From DATAEG01 sp963703085 (GTDB lineage: Bacteria > Actinomycetota > Actinomycetes > Mycobacteriales > Jatrophihabitantaceae), in contig OY969789.1 in the NCBI GenBank assembly GCA_963703085.1, positions 1 to 64,000 of the forward strand: DNA of 64,000 nucleotides, read 5' to 3'. The notes under the pieces are model-generated. The model made no database searches, was not told where the DNA came from, and saw nothing but the letters and a program-made list of their open reading frames with translations. This document shows positions 1 to 8,350 of the stretch, piece after piece. The number at the start of each line of letters is the position of its first letter. The first letter of the stretch is position 1. The position numbers and the translations under genes were made by a program.

Positions 1-2
1 GT

Positions 3-19
3 CCGCCCGCCGCGGGCGG
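3..19. terminator. GC-rich hairpin downstream of helY
   Basis: Seven-base arms CCGCCCG and CGGGCGG enclose a 3-base loop, about 90 bases past the helY stop codon. It could be the terminator of the pafB-helY operon, but no T-tract can be judged because the window starts here. The remaining bases 20-108 show no other feature. Confidence 0.3.
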
Positions 20-108
20 TTGCTGCATGTGCGCACACGGTACCGTCCGGGCCGCCGAACCCCAGAACCGCCGCGTCCGGAAGACCCCGAGATTGCCTCC
101 GGCGCACC

Positions 109-2835
109 TCAGGCCAGCACGACACCGCGGCGGCAGGCGTCAGCGGCTGCACGTGCCCGCCGGGACAGATCGGCCGGCTCGACGGCGCGGGCAATCTGCT
201 CCAGCACGTCGATCACCTGCCGGCACCACCGCACGAAGTCCCCGGCGCTCATCTCCTCGCCGGCAGGCTGGCTCTGCAGCGCCCGGGACAGCGACTGACC
301 TTGTGCCCAGGCGAGCAGGCCGCCGGCCAGGCCGGGGTCCGGTGCGCGGGTCCGGGGCAGGCCGTGCTCGCTCTCCGCAATCGACAACTGCGACCATTGC
401 CGGGCAACAGCGGCGATCGCGTCGGCGACCGGGCCTCCCGGAGGGGTGGCCAGTGGCTGGTCGTCGCGACGGCTCTCGTAGACCAGAGCGGATGCGGCCG
501 CGGCCAGTTCTGCGGCAGTCAGCCCGTCCAGCGCCCCGGTCTCGATGCACTGCGCGGTGAGCAGGTCCGTCTCACCCCAGATCCGTGCCAGCCGTTCCCC
601 GCGCGCGGTGCGCTCGTCGCCGGCCAGGTAGCCGAACGCGTCGAGCAATTCGCAGACCCGGTCGAAGGTGCGCGCCAGCGAGTCGGTGCGGGCGCTGACT
701 CGATGGCGCAGGGTGCCCAGCTCGCGGGACACCCGGGCAGCGCGCTGTATAGCGCGCATGTGTGTCTCGCGGTCCGGACAGCCGTGACACGGATGCGCTC
801 GCAATGCCGCCCGCAGCTCGGTGATCCGCTCTTCCGGGCCGGTGTCCGCGCCGCGCTTCGACCGGGTCGGCCGCGGCAGGTTGAGCGCGCGCAGCGCGGC
901 AGCCAGGTCCCGGCGAGCCTGCGGCGAGCGATGGTTGAAGTGCTTCGAGACCTTGAGCTGGGCGAGCACGTCCACGGCCGCCGGGAAGTCGGCGAGCGAG
1001 ACCCGACCGGCCCAGCGGTCCTCGGTCAGCACCAGCGGACGCGTGTCGCCGGAGCCTGCCCGGGGCGTGGCCAGCACGACTGCCAGCCCGGCGCGACGCC
1101 CGTTCGGTACCCGGATGACGTCGCCGATGGTGAGCGATTCGAGGGTGGCCTCCGCAGCGGCGCGGGCGGCGGCTCGATTGCTGCGTGCCGCGGCCGCCTC
1201 CGCCTCACTCAGCTGTTGGCGCAGCGCGGCGTACTGCTCGATGTCGCCGCGGTCGCAGACAGCGGCCCGCGTCTCGCGTTCGACCGTTTGTTCCAGGGTG
1301 CGCAGCTGCCGGGCCAGTCCCACCACCGACCGGTCCGCCTGGAACTGCGCGAACGACGTTTCGAGCAGCTCGCGGGCGCTGTCCCGGCCCAGTTGCCCGA
1401 CGAGGTTGACCGCCATGTTGTACGAGGGCCGGAACGACGAGCGCAGCGGATAGGTCCGGGTAGCGGCGAGGCCGGCGACCTGCCGGGGGTCGACCTGCGG
1501 GCTCCACAGCACCACGGCATGGCCTTCGATGTCGATGCCGCGACGGCCGGCCCGGCCGGTGAGCTGGGTGTACTCCCCCGGCGTGATGTCGGCGTGCGTG
1601 TCGCCGTTGAACTTGCGCAACCGGTCCAGGACGACCGATCGGGCCGGCATGTTGATGCCGAGCGCCAGCGTCTCCGTGGCGAATACCGCCTTCACCAAGC
1701 CGGCCGTGAACAACTCCTCCACTGTCTCCTTGAAGGCCGGCACCAGACCGGCATGATGAGCTGCCACGCCGCGCTGCAAGCCGTCCAGCCAATCCCAGTA
1801 ACCGAGCACTCCAAGATCCTCGGCGGCCAGATCCGCGGTTCGCTCTTCGGCTACGCGCCGGATCTCCTCCCGCTCGTCCTCACCGGTCAGCCACATGCCC
1901 GCCTGCACGCACTGGCGCACCGCCGCGTCGCACCCGGCCCGGCTGAAGATGAACACGATGCACGGCAGCAACGCCTCCCGGTCCAGCCTGGCCAGCAGGT
2001 CCGGGTGCGCGGTGGGCCGGAAGCCGCGGATCGGGCCGGCGCCGCGTGCCCGGCTGCGGCCGCGGCCATAGCCGGTCGGCTCGATGCGCCGGACGCGTTC
2101 GGCCACCGCGCGCAACAGCTGCGGATCGACGGTCGTCTGCATGGCGTCGGAGAACAGGTCGTAGAGCTGGTTGCCGACCAGCACGTGCTGCCAGAGCGGT
2201 ACTGGTCGTTCTTCGTGCACGATGATGTCGGTCGTGCCGCGGACCGTGGCGAGCCATTCGCCGAACTCCTCCGCGTTCGAGACGGTGGCCGACAGCGACG
2301 CGAGCTGGACAGACTCGGGCAGGTGGATGATCACTTCTTCCCACACCGCGCCGCGGAACCGGTCACCCAGGTAGTGCACCTCGTCCATGACGACGAAGCC
2401 CAGCCTCGTCAGCGAATTGCTCCCGACGTAGAGCATGTTGCGCAGTACTTCGGTGGTCATCACCACGATCGGAGCTGATGCATTGATACTGACGTCTCCG
2501 GTGAGCAGCCCGACGTTGGGCACACCGAACTTCTCACCCAGATCGCGGAACTTCTGGTTGGACAGCGCCTTGATCGGCGTGGTGTAGAAGCACTTCGTCC
2601 CGGCCGCCAACGCACTGTGCACGGCATACTCTCCGACGACGGTCTTGCCGGCTCCGGTGGGCGCGCACACCAGGACGGAGTTGCCCGCGTCGAGGCTCTC
2701 GATCCCGCGAACCTGGAAGTCGTCGAGGGTGAAGGAGTAACTCGCCCGGAACTTCACCAGCTCGGGGTGGGCGGCCCGGTGCCGAGCCGCCTGATACCGG
2801 TCGGCCGGCGAAGCCGCCTCCGGCTGATCAGGCAT
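109..2835 (-). CDS. helY: Ski2/Mtr4-type DEAD/DEAH-box RNA helicase (HelY)
   Basis: A 908-residue superfamily 2 helicase. Walker A APTGAGKT lies at residues 58-65, the DEVH box at 151-154 and the SAT motif at about 182-184. The C-terminal RecA domain carries the arginine-finger motif TGRAGRRG. The last roughly 180 residues fit the DSHCT domain of Ski2/Mtr4 proteins. Family members unwind structured RNA using ATP, and mycobacterial HelY has this architecture. It is the last gene of the pafB-pafC-(small gene)-tatC-lipid kinase-helY run and starts only 9 bases after the lipid kinase stop, so co-transcription is likely. The length is normal for actinobacterial HelY. The RNA target in this organism is unknown. 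Confidence 0.93.
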   Translation of the reverse strand: MPDQPEAASPADRYQAARHRAAHPELVKFRASYSFTLDDFQVRGIESLDAGNSVLVCAPTGAGKTVVGEYAVHSALAAGTKCFYTTPIKALSNQKFRDLGEKFGVPNVGLLTGDVSINASAPIVVMTTEVLRNMLYVGSNSLTRLGFVVMDEVHYLGDRFRGAVWEEVIIHLPESVQLASLSATVSNAEEFGEWLATVRGTTDIIVHEERPVPLWQHVLVGNQLYDLFSDAMQTTVDPQLLRAVAERVRRIEPTGYGRGRSRARGAGPIRGFRPTAHPDLLARLDREALLPCIVFIFSRAGCDAAVRQCVQAGMWLTGEDEREEIRRVAEERTADLAAEDLGVLGYWDWLDGLQRGVAAHHAGLVPAFKETVEELFTAGLVKAVFATETLALGINMPARSVVLDRLRKFNGDTHADITPGEYTQLTGRAGRRGIDIEGHAVVLWSPQVDPRQVAGLAATRTYPLRSSFRPSYNMAVNLVGQLGRDSARELLETSFAQFQADRSVVGLARQLRTLEQTVERETRAAVCDRGDIEQYAALRQQLSEAEAAAARSNRAAARAAAEATLESLTIGDVIRVPNGRRAGLAVVLATPRAGSGDTRPLVLTEDRWAGRVSLADFPAAVDVLAQLKVSKHFNHRSPQARRDLAAALRALNLPRPTRSKRGADTGPEERITELRAALRAHPCHGCPDRETHMRAIQRAARVSRELGTLRHRVSARTDSLARTFDRVCELLDAFGYLAGDERTARGERLARIWGETDLLTAQCIETGALDGLTAAELAAAASALVYESRRDDQPLATPPGGPVADAIAAVARQWSQLSIAESEHGLPRTRAPDPGLAGGLLAWAQGQSLSRALQSQPAGEEMSAGDFVRWCRQVIDVLEQIARAVEPADLSRRARAAADACRRGVVLA

Positions 2836-2844
2836 ACGACCAGC

Positions 2845-3777
2845 CTAGTGACTCGGCCCCCAGCCCTTTACCGTCGCGCCGAGCGGGACGAGCACAGGCA
2901 GCGCAGCAGAGACGGCATGCGTGCTCATCGGCAGTGGCGCGATCCGCTCGCCGTCGGCGTAGCCGATCCGATCCGCCGCCAGCCGCACCACCCGGGCGGT
3001 GCGGAACTGGACGGCCGGGTGTCCGGCGTGCCCGCCGACGTTCATCCTGGGAGCCAGCCGGGCCAACGTCCGCCGGGTCACCGGGCCGACGATGCAGACG
3101 GTGAACAGCCCGTCGTCTAGGCGCGCTTGCGGCCCGATCAGCTTGCCACCGCCGTATTGCGGCATGTTGCAGACTGCCACCAGTGTGGCGTCGAGCTCCT
3201 CGCGCACGCCATCGAGGGTGAGCTGGTATCGCCGCGGTTTGAGCCGGATCGCCTCGATCGCGATGCCCAGGTCGTAGCGACGCGGCCCGCGCGGCCAGCG
3301 CAGCCGGTTGGCCAGCTCGTTCACCGCCGAGTCGAACCCGGCGCAGAGCACAGTTACCCACCATCGCGGCGGTACCCCGTCGACGTCCTCGGTGCGGCCC
3401 AGGTCGATGCGCCGCACGCTCCCGGCTTGCACAGCGGCGAGCAGCGCCCCCGCGGCCTGGACCGGATCGGTCGGCACGCCGAGGACGTCGGCCACATCGT
3501 TGCCGGTACCGGCCGGGATGACGCCGAGCGGGATGTTGCCGCCGGCCAGCTCCTGCACCACGACGTGTACCAAGCCGTCACCGCCGAGGGTGAACACCGC
3601 GTCGTGGCCGCCGAGAGCCTCGCGGGTCAGCGCGCGGGTCGCCCCCGCGCTGGCACCGACGTACGTGCTGACCTCGGCACCGTCGGTGAGTCGCTGCTCG
3701 ACCGTCGCGACTGCGCGCGCCGCGGTGTGACCGCCCGCGGTCGGGTTCACGATCAGCGCCACCCGTGGCCTGCCCAT
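2845..3777 (-). CDS. Diacylglycerol/lipid kinase of the YegS/LCB5 type
   Basis: A lipid kinase of about 310 residues. The nucleotide-binding signature GGDG falls at about residues 65-68, followed by GVIPAGTGNDVA, the hallmark of the DAGK catalytic domain. Such enzymes phosphorylate diacylglycerol or related lipids with ATP and recycle membrane lipid. I chose the ATG at 3777. A GTG two codons upstream (3783) is equally possible, and neither has a clear ribosome binding site. It lies between tatC and helY, which is its conserved position in many actinobacteria. The precise lipid substrate cannot be read from the sequence. Confidence 0.85.
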   Translation of the reverse strand: MGRPRVALIVNPTAGGHTAARAVATVEQRLTDGAEVSTYVGASAGATRALTREALGGHDAVFTLGGDGLVHVVVQELAGGNIPLGVIPAGTGNDVADVLGVPTDPVQAAGALLAAVQAGSVRRIDLGRTEDVDGVPPRWWVTVLCAGFDSAVNELANRLRWPRGPRRYDLGIAIEAIRLKPRRYQLTLDGVREELDATLVAVCNMPQYGGGKLIGPQARLDDGLFTVCIVGPVTRRTLARLAPRMNVGGHAGHPAVQFRTARVVRLAADRIGYADGERIAPLPMSTHAVSAALPVLVPLGATVKGWGPSH

Positions 3778-3828
3778 CAGCACATCGAAGCAGAGTCCGC
3801 CCGACCGATCGGGATGACCGGCCGGCCG

Positions 3829-4719
3829 TTACGGGATGTCGGAGGTATCGATCGAATCGCCGAGGCTCTCCGGGATCGGATTGATCTGGGAGGCCTCGTC
3901 GTCGCTCAGCTGGACCCCTGACTCCTCGGCCTTGCGCTTCGCCCGGCGCTTGTCGTGGAAGTAGGTGAAGAGCACCGACGCCTCGAACAGGATGACCATC
4001 GGGACGGCCATCGCGCACATCGTGAACGGATCGGCCGTGGGCGTCGCAACACCGGCGAACAGGAAGATCAGGAAGATGCCGAGACGCTGCCACTTCTTCA
4101 AGATCCGGTACGGCAGCACATGTGCCATGTTGAGCAGCACGATCAGCAGCGGCAGCTCGAACGAGGCGCCGAAGATCACCAGCATCAGGGTCACGAACGA
4201 GATGTACGCGGTGACACTCAACGCAGCTTGGGTACCACTGCCCGCCGATCCGATGAGAACGGACAAGCCCTTCCACAAGATCACGTACGCCAGCAGCATC
4301 CCGGCGATGAAGAGGATGGTGGAAAGGATGACGAAAACGATCGTCCACTTGCGCTCGTTCTTGCGCAGTCCAGGGGTGACGAACGCCCACAGCTGATACA
4401 GCCACAACGGGGCGGTGAGGATCGCGCCGGTGATCACCGAGATCTTCAGTCGGGTGGTGAAACCGTCCAGCGGCGCGAAGAAGTTGAGCTTGCAGGTGCC
4501 ATGCGGCGTGCCGCCCAAGCGGTGCTGGTACGGCACTGCACAGTACGGCTCCTTGAGCACGTGCAGGACGGGGTTGTAGATGATCCAGCCGATGATCGCC
4601 CCGGCCGCGACGATGATCATCGCGATGATCAGCCGCCGGCGCAGCTCACGCAGATGGTCCAGGACGGCCATCCGGCCTTCCGGGTTGACCTTCGACCTGC
4701 GCAGCGGGATCGCCGGCAT
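3829..4719 (-). CDS. tatC: Twin-arginine translocase subunit TatC
   Basis: A 296-residue polytopic membrane protein with six hydrophobic segments. The N-terminal cytoplasmic region has the conserved acidic HLRELR motif that contacts signal peptides, and the first cytoplasmic loop region has the TatC signature FVTPGL followed by a conserved Glu. TatC is the receptor for twin-arginine signal peptides and exports folded proteins together with TatA and TatB. The roughly 40-residue C-terminal tail is charged and rich in Asp/Glu/Ser, as is common in actinobacteria. Its usual partner tatA is not adjacent, because the upstream slot holds a different small membrane protein (4724-4930). Confidence 0.95.
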   Translation of the reverse strand: MPAIPLRRSKVNPEGRMAVLDHLRELRRRLIIAMIIVAAGAIIGWIIYNPVLHVLKEPYCAVPYQHRLGGTPHGTCKLNFFAPLDGFTTRLKISVITGAILTAPLWLYQLWAFVTPGLRKNERKWTIVFVILSTILFIAGMLLAYVILWKGLSVLIGSAGSGTQAALSVTAYISFVTLMLVIFGASFELPLLIVLLNMAHVLPYRILKKWQRLGIFLIFLFAGVATPTADPFTMCAMAVPMVILFEASVLFTYFHDKRRAKRKAEESGVQLSDDEASQINPIPESLGDSIDTSDIP

Positions 4720-4723
4720 CCGC

Positions 4724-4930
4724 TCAGCCGCTCTCGGCGTTGCGGGCGGCGAGCCGGCTCTGCGCCTCGGTGAGCTGGCCCACCACTGCGTTGAGCTCTC
4801 CGGACAGCGTCTGCACCCGGTTCAGATCGGCGCGCAGCCGAGAGAGCTTCCAGTGCAGCTCGTAGGCGCAAAAGCCCAGTACCACGAGCGCGACGATCAC
4901 CGCGCCGCCCACTGCTATCCAGCCGATCAC
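4724..4930 (-). CDS. Small membrane protein with C-terminal coiled coil, in the tatA position
   Basis: A 68-residue protein from a GTG start at 4930. It has one transmembrane segment (about residues 2-23, rich in Ala/Val/Ile), then a short amphipathic stretch and a heptad-like helix (about 25-65; repeated Leu with Arg/Asp/Asn/Gln). It fits between pafC (stop at 4942) and tatC (4 bases downstream), so it is probably translated with them. It is not TatA, since it lacks the Phe-Gly hinge and the amphipathic Lys-rich helix. GGAGG sits only one base before the GTG, which is unusually close. An ATG at 5011, inside pafC, is the alternative start and would give 95 residues. The function is unknown; a divisome-like or Tat-accessory membrane anchor is only a guess. 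Confidence 0.65.
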   Translation of the reverse strand: MIGWIAVGGAVIVALVVLGFCAYELHWKLSRLRADLNRVQTLSGELNAVVGQLTEAQSRLAARNAESG

Positions 4931-4941
4931 GCCTCCGGACT

Positions 4942-5898
4942 CTACTGGCCGGCGCTTGGGTACGCCGCCAGCGCTGTCCGGGCCGTCTCGCGGATAGCGT
5001 CGGCCAGCCACGGCGGGTCGAGCACCCGGACCCGTCCTGCCGAACCGAGCACCAGCCGGCGCACCCAGGCCGGGTCGGACACTCGCAGGCTGGCCCGGCG
5101 TACGCCGTCCACCGCGCTCACCGACTCACAGTGGTAGTACTCACTGACCCAGGTATAGCCGGGGCCCAGCTCCAGCTCGACGAGCAGATGCTCCGGCGCG
5201 GGTTCGTAAACGCCTTCGCTGCGCTCGGCGACGGCCGCCTGCTCCGGGACGTTGGCTGCCTCGTCGAGCACCTCGCACCACTCGACCCGGTCCAATCGGA
5301 AGACCCGCATCCCTTCGGCGTTGCGGCACCAGGCCTCGAGGTATTGCCTACCGTCGGTGCTGAAGAGCCGGATCGGGTCGACGGTTCGCTCGGTCGTCTC
5401 GTCCCGCGCCGCGGTGTAGTACCGCATCCGCAGCGCGCGGCCGGCCTCCAGCGCCTTCGCCGCGAGCGCTTGGGCTCGAGCCTCGTCGTCCAGCGACACC
5501 GTCACCGCGTCGGCCGCGGTGATCCGGCCGCCGGCTGCGGTCTCCACCTTCGCCAGCGCCCGTTCCACGGCGTCGTGGTCGGCCAGGTCGGGGGTCTCGG
5601 CAAGCGTGCGCAGGGCGACCACCAGAGCCAGTGCCTCCTCTGCGGTCAGCCGCAGCGGACGGGACATGCCGGCGTCGAAGGTGACCGCGACCGAGTCGCT
5701 GGAAAAGGCCAGGTCGATCAGGTCACCGGGACCGTGGCCGGGCAGCCCGCACATCCACAGCAGCTCCAGGTCGCGACGCAGCTGGGACTCGGTCACCCCG
5801 AAGTCGCGGGCCGCCTCGGCCAGGGGCACGCCCGGCCGGGACAGCAGGTAGGGCACCACGGCGAGCAGCCGCGGAAGCCGATCCGCAGCGCCGCTCAT
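4942..5898 (-). CDS. pafC: WYL-domain transcription regulator PafC
   Basis: A 318-residue protein with an N-terminal winged helix-turn-helix (about residues 10-70) and a WYL domain (about 145-215, containing the variant QYLEAW). The C-terminal extension is shared by PafB/PafC proteins. In mycobacteria PafB and PafC form a heterodimer that activates the LexA/RecA-independent DNA-damage regulon by binding RNA polymerase and a distinctive promoter motif. The gene overlaps the pafB stop by 4 bases (ATGA), consistent with translational coupling and equal amounts of the two subunits. Its place beside the Pup-proteasome genes is conserved, although PafBC itself is not part of pupylation. Confidence 0.92.
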   Translation of the reverse strand: MSGAADRLPRLLAVVPYLLSRPGVPLAEAARDFGVTESQLRRDLELLWMCGLPGHGPGDLIDLAFSSDSVAVTFDAGMSRPLRLTAEEALALVVALRTLAETPDLADHDAVERALAKVETAAGGRITAADAVTVSLDDEARAQALAAKALEAGRALRMRYYTAARDETTERTVDPIRLFSTDGRQYLEAWCRNAEGMRVFRLDRVEWCEVLDEAANVPEQAAVAERSEGVYEPAPEHLLVELELGPGYTWVSEYYHCESVSAVDGVRRASLRVSDPAWVRRLVLGSAGRVRVLDPPWLADAIRETARTALAAYPSAGQ

Positions 5899-6860
5899 CT
5901 CTGGCTCCAGTCGGACTCAGCCGCCACGGTCAGCCGGGCGACCACCGCCTCGACGAGCTCCGGCGGCTCGACGGCCACCGCGTTCGGTCCGGCTGAGGCG
6001 ATGAGATCGGCCAGCCAGTCCAGGTCGGTGAAGCCGAGGATCATCTCCTCGCCCTCCAACCGATGGTTGATCCGGCGCAACGCCCCGGCCCCGGGCCCCG
6101 TTACCCGGATCCGCGCTTCGTGATCGCTCTCCGGTGAGCGGCTGCGCACATGCGCGAGCAGGTCCACGTTCTCCGGGCGCTGCACGCTTCCCGGGTCGCC
6201 GGTCGGGGTCACCGTGCCGTCTATCCGGGACAACCGGAAGCTGCGCGCCTCGCCCCGGTCGCGATCGTGGCCGACGAGATACCACCGCCCGCGCCAGGAC
6301 AGCACGCCCCAGGGCTCCACGGTGCGGGACTGCGGGCTGTCGGCACCAGCTTTGCGGTAGTTGAACGCCACCGCGCGGCCGACCCGGACCGCCTCCAACA
6401 GCGTCGGCAGGCTCGGCTCGCTGGCATCGACGTGCGGCACCGCGCCGGGGTTGCCGGTGACGTCCACGTCCACTCCACCGGCGCGCAGCTTGCGCAGGGC
6501 AGACCGCGCCGCCTCGCCGAGGGTGGCCGACTGCCAGAGCCGCGCGGCGAGACCGATTGCGGTGGCTTCGGCTGGGTCGAATTCGATCGGCGGCAGCTCG
6601 TACTGCCCCCGGGCGATCCGGTAACCGTCGTCGCTGTCGAACGCGCTGATCCGACCGGTTTCCAGCGGCACGCCGAGCTCGCGCAGCTCGGCCTTGTCCC
6701 GCTCGAACATCCGCTTGAACGCCTCGTCGGCGCGCGATGAGCCGTCGTCGGCCTCGTATCCGGGCACGGCGCGGCGGATCTGCTCGGCGGTCAGATACTG
6801 CCGGGTGGACAGCAAGGCCAGGACCAGATTGACCATTCGCTCGGCCCGTCGCGCTGCCAT
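5895..6860 (-). CDS. pafB: WYL-domain transcription regulator PafB
   Basis: A 321-residue protein from the ATG at 6860. It has a winged helix-turn-helix (about residues 5-75) and a WYL domain (about 145-220, containing WYLVGHDRD and the conserved RxFRLSRI strand). It partners PafC in the mycobacterial DNA-damage response. An in-frame ATG at 6938 would add 26 residues rich in Ser/Thr/Arg. I prefer 6860 because family members begin within a few residues of the RxERLxNLV motif found here. It is the first gene of the minus-strand operon running to helY and is divergent from the DUF3866 gene across 186 bases. Confidence 0.9.
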   Translation of the reverse strand: MAARRAERMVNLVLALLSTRQYLTAEQIRRAVPGYEADDGSSRADEAFKRMFERDKAELRELGVPLETGRISAFDSDDGYRIARGQYELPPIEFDPAEATAIGLAARLWQSATLGEAARSALRKLRAGGVDVDVTGNPGAVPHVDASEPSLPTLLEAVRVGRAVAFNYRKAGADSPQSRTVEPWGVLSWRGRWYLVGHDRDRGEARSFRLSRIDGTVTPTGDPGSVQRPENVDLLAHVRSRSPESDHEARIRVTGPGAGALRRINHRLEGEEMILGFTDLDWLADLIASAGPNAVAVEPPELVEAVVARLTVAAESDWSQR

Positions 6861-7046
6861 GTCTTCGAACGTAGTGCTTCGTTTGGCGGGGGTTGAGGTG
6901 CCGCGCGCAGCGTCGATGGTAGATCTGCTCGGAGGCACGCAGCGATCATGCCAAATCGAGCATGAGTTCGCATGACCTTTCGCGAGTGGCGCCCGCGCGG
7001 CCGTCGGGTGCGGGTGATCGGGCGCAGTTCAGATAGCGTCGCGGCC

Positions 7047-8105
7047 GTGATCCGTTGGCGTGCAGGCACCGTCTCGGCCGTCCGCTCGAGCTGGGCTGGG
7101 GCGTGCGAGGTCGAGGTCGCGACCGACGACGGAACGGTGCCGGCGCTCGCCTATCCGGCGCTGGTCGGCACGCCGGCGCCCGGTGACCGGGTGCTGCTGA
7201 ACACCACTGCCCTGGCAATGGGACTGGGCACCGGTGGCTATGCGCTGGTGATCGCCATTCCCGATCGGCTGCCCCCGGACGTCGAGCCGGCCGGCCATCT
7301 GGTGAAGGCCCGGTACACCCCGGCGCAGGCCACCGTGCAGGGCGTGGACGAGCAGGGCTCGCCGCATCACCGCGTCATCGCCGAGGCCACGTCGATCGAC
7401 GCCATGCCGGTGGTGGTGGCCGATCTGCATTCCGCGCTGCCGGCGATCCTGGCCGGGATCCGGTCGGTCCGGGCCGCCGCCCGGGTGGCCTACGTCCTCA
7501 CCGACGGCGGGGCGCTGCCGATCTGGTTCTCCAAGACGGTGGCCGCGCTGCGCGCCGAGTTGTGCGGCACGGTGACCTCTGGTCAAGCCTTCGGCGGCGA
7601 TCTGGAATCGGTCACTGTGCACACCGGCCTGCTCGCTGCCCGGCACGTGCTGCACGCCGACGTCGCCGTCGTCACCCAAGGCCCGGGGAACCTCGGCACC
7701 GGTACCCCGTGGGGATTTTCCGGCGTGGCGGCCGGCGAGACGGTGAATGCGATCGGTGCGCTGGGCGGCCGGGCGGTCGGGGCGCTACGCATCTCCGCGG
7801 CCGATCGGCGGGAGCGTCATCAGGGGGTCTCGCACCACAGCCTGACCTCCTTCGGCCGGGTCGCCCTGACCGCGGCAGATCTGATCGTGCCGGCCGGCTT
7901 ACCCGCCGACCTGGCGGCTGCCGTGCATGCTCAGCTCGCGCCGCTGGCCGAACGGCACCGGATCGTCGAGGTCGACTCCGCAGGGTTGGACGCGGCGCTG
8001 CGGGCCAGCCCGGTTCGACTGGCCACCATGGGTCGCCGGCTCGACGAGGACTACTGGTACTTCCTGGCCGCCGCAGCCGCCGGCAAGCACGCCGCAAGCA
8101 TCTAG
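7047..8105 (+). CDS. DUF3866 family protein
   Basis: A 352-residue protein matching the actinobacterial DUF3866 family by its opening IRWRAGTV, its central region on multiple-copy Gly/Ala-rich strands and the HHSLTSFGRV segment. The N-terminal part (about residues 1-100) looks like a small beta-rich domain and the rest like an alpha/beta fold. No enzyme activity is established. I chose the GTG at 7047 because family members start at this point; an ATG at 6972 would add 25 Arg-rich residues with poor codon use. It is divergent from pafB and convergent with pafA, and its neighbourhood next to pafBC is common in actinobacteria. Confidence 0.85.
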   Translation: MIRWRAGTVSAVRSSWAGACEVEVATDDGTVPALAYPALVGTPAPGDRVLLNTTALAMGLGTGGYALVIAIPDRLPPDVEPAGHLVKARYTPAQATVQGVDEQGSPHHRVIAEATSIDAMPVVVADLHSALPAILAGIRSVRAAARVAYVLTDGGALPIWFSKTVAALRAELCGTVTSGQAFGGDLESVTVHTGLLAARHVLHADVAVVTQGPGNLGTGTPWGFSGVAAGETVNAIGALGGRAVGALRISAADRRERHQGVSHHSLTSFGRVALTAADLIVPAGLPADLAAAVHAQLAPLAERHRIVEVDSAGLDAALRASPVRLATMGRRLDEDYWYFLAAAAAGKHAASI

Positions 8106-8142
8106 CCGTCGCCGCCTGCTGCCGCCGAACGTCACCGCGAAG

Positions 8143-8346
8143 GCAATCAGCACGGACGCGTTGGCCGGCCACGCGATGCCGACCCCGCACAAAACCGCAA
8201 CCGCCGGAGCGCAACCCAGCTCCAACGAAACTGCACAGGCGATCAGCGCGCCGACGCGTTGGCCGGCCACGCGATGCCGACCCCGCACAAAACCGCAACC
8301 GCCGGAGCGCCACCCAGCCCGCACGAAACTGCACAGGCGATCAGCT
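8143..8346. repeat. 98-bp tandem direct repeat between DUF3866 and pafA
   Basis: Two nearly identical units plus the start of a third lie between the convergent DUF3866 and pafA genes. The core beginning TTGGCCGGCCACGCGATGCC occurs at 8161 and again at 8259, a spacing of 98. The segment GATCAG(C) marks unit ends at about 8145, 8241 and 8339. Each unit contains the perfect palindrome TGGCCGGCCA (8162-8171 and 8260-8269). On the minus strand each unit reads as the same hydrophobic 30-residue peptide, but a 2-base difference puts the units in different frames, so no intact gene results. It may be a degraded membrane-protein gene or an expandable intergenic repeat. Confidence 0.75.
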
Positions 8347-8350
8347 TGCG

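Noticed and set aside
301..2478. Long plus-strand open frame of 725 codons antisense to helY
   Set aside because: Its residue mix is Arg/Gly/Pro/Ala-rich with no domain, and the minus-strand frame encodes a complete helicase; long antisense frames are expected at this GC content.
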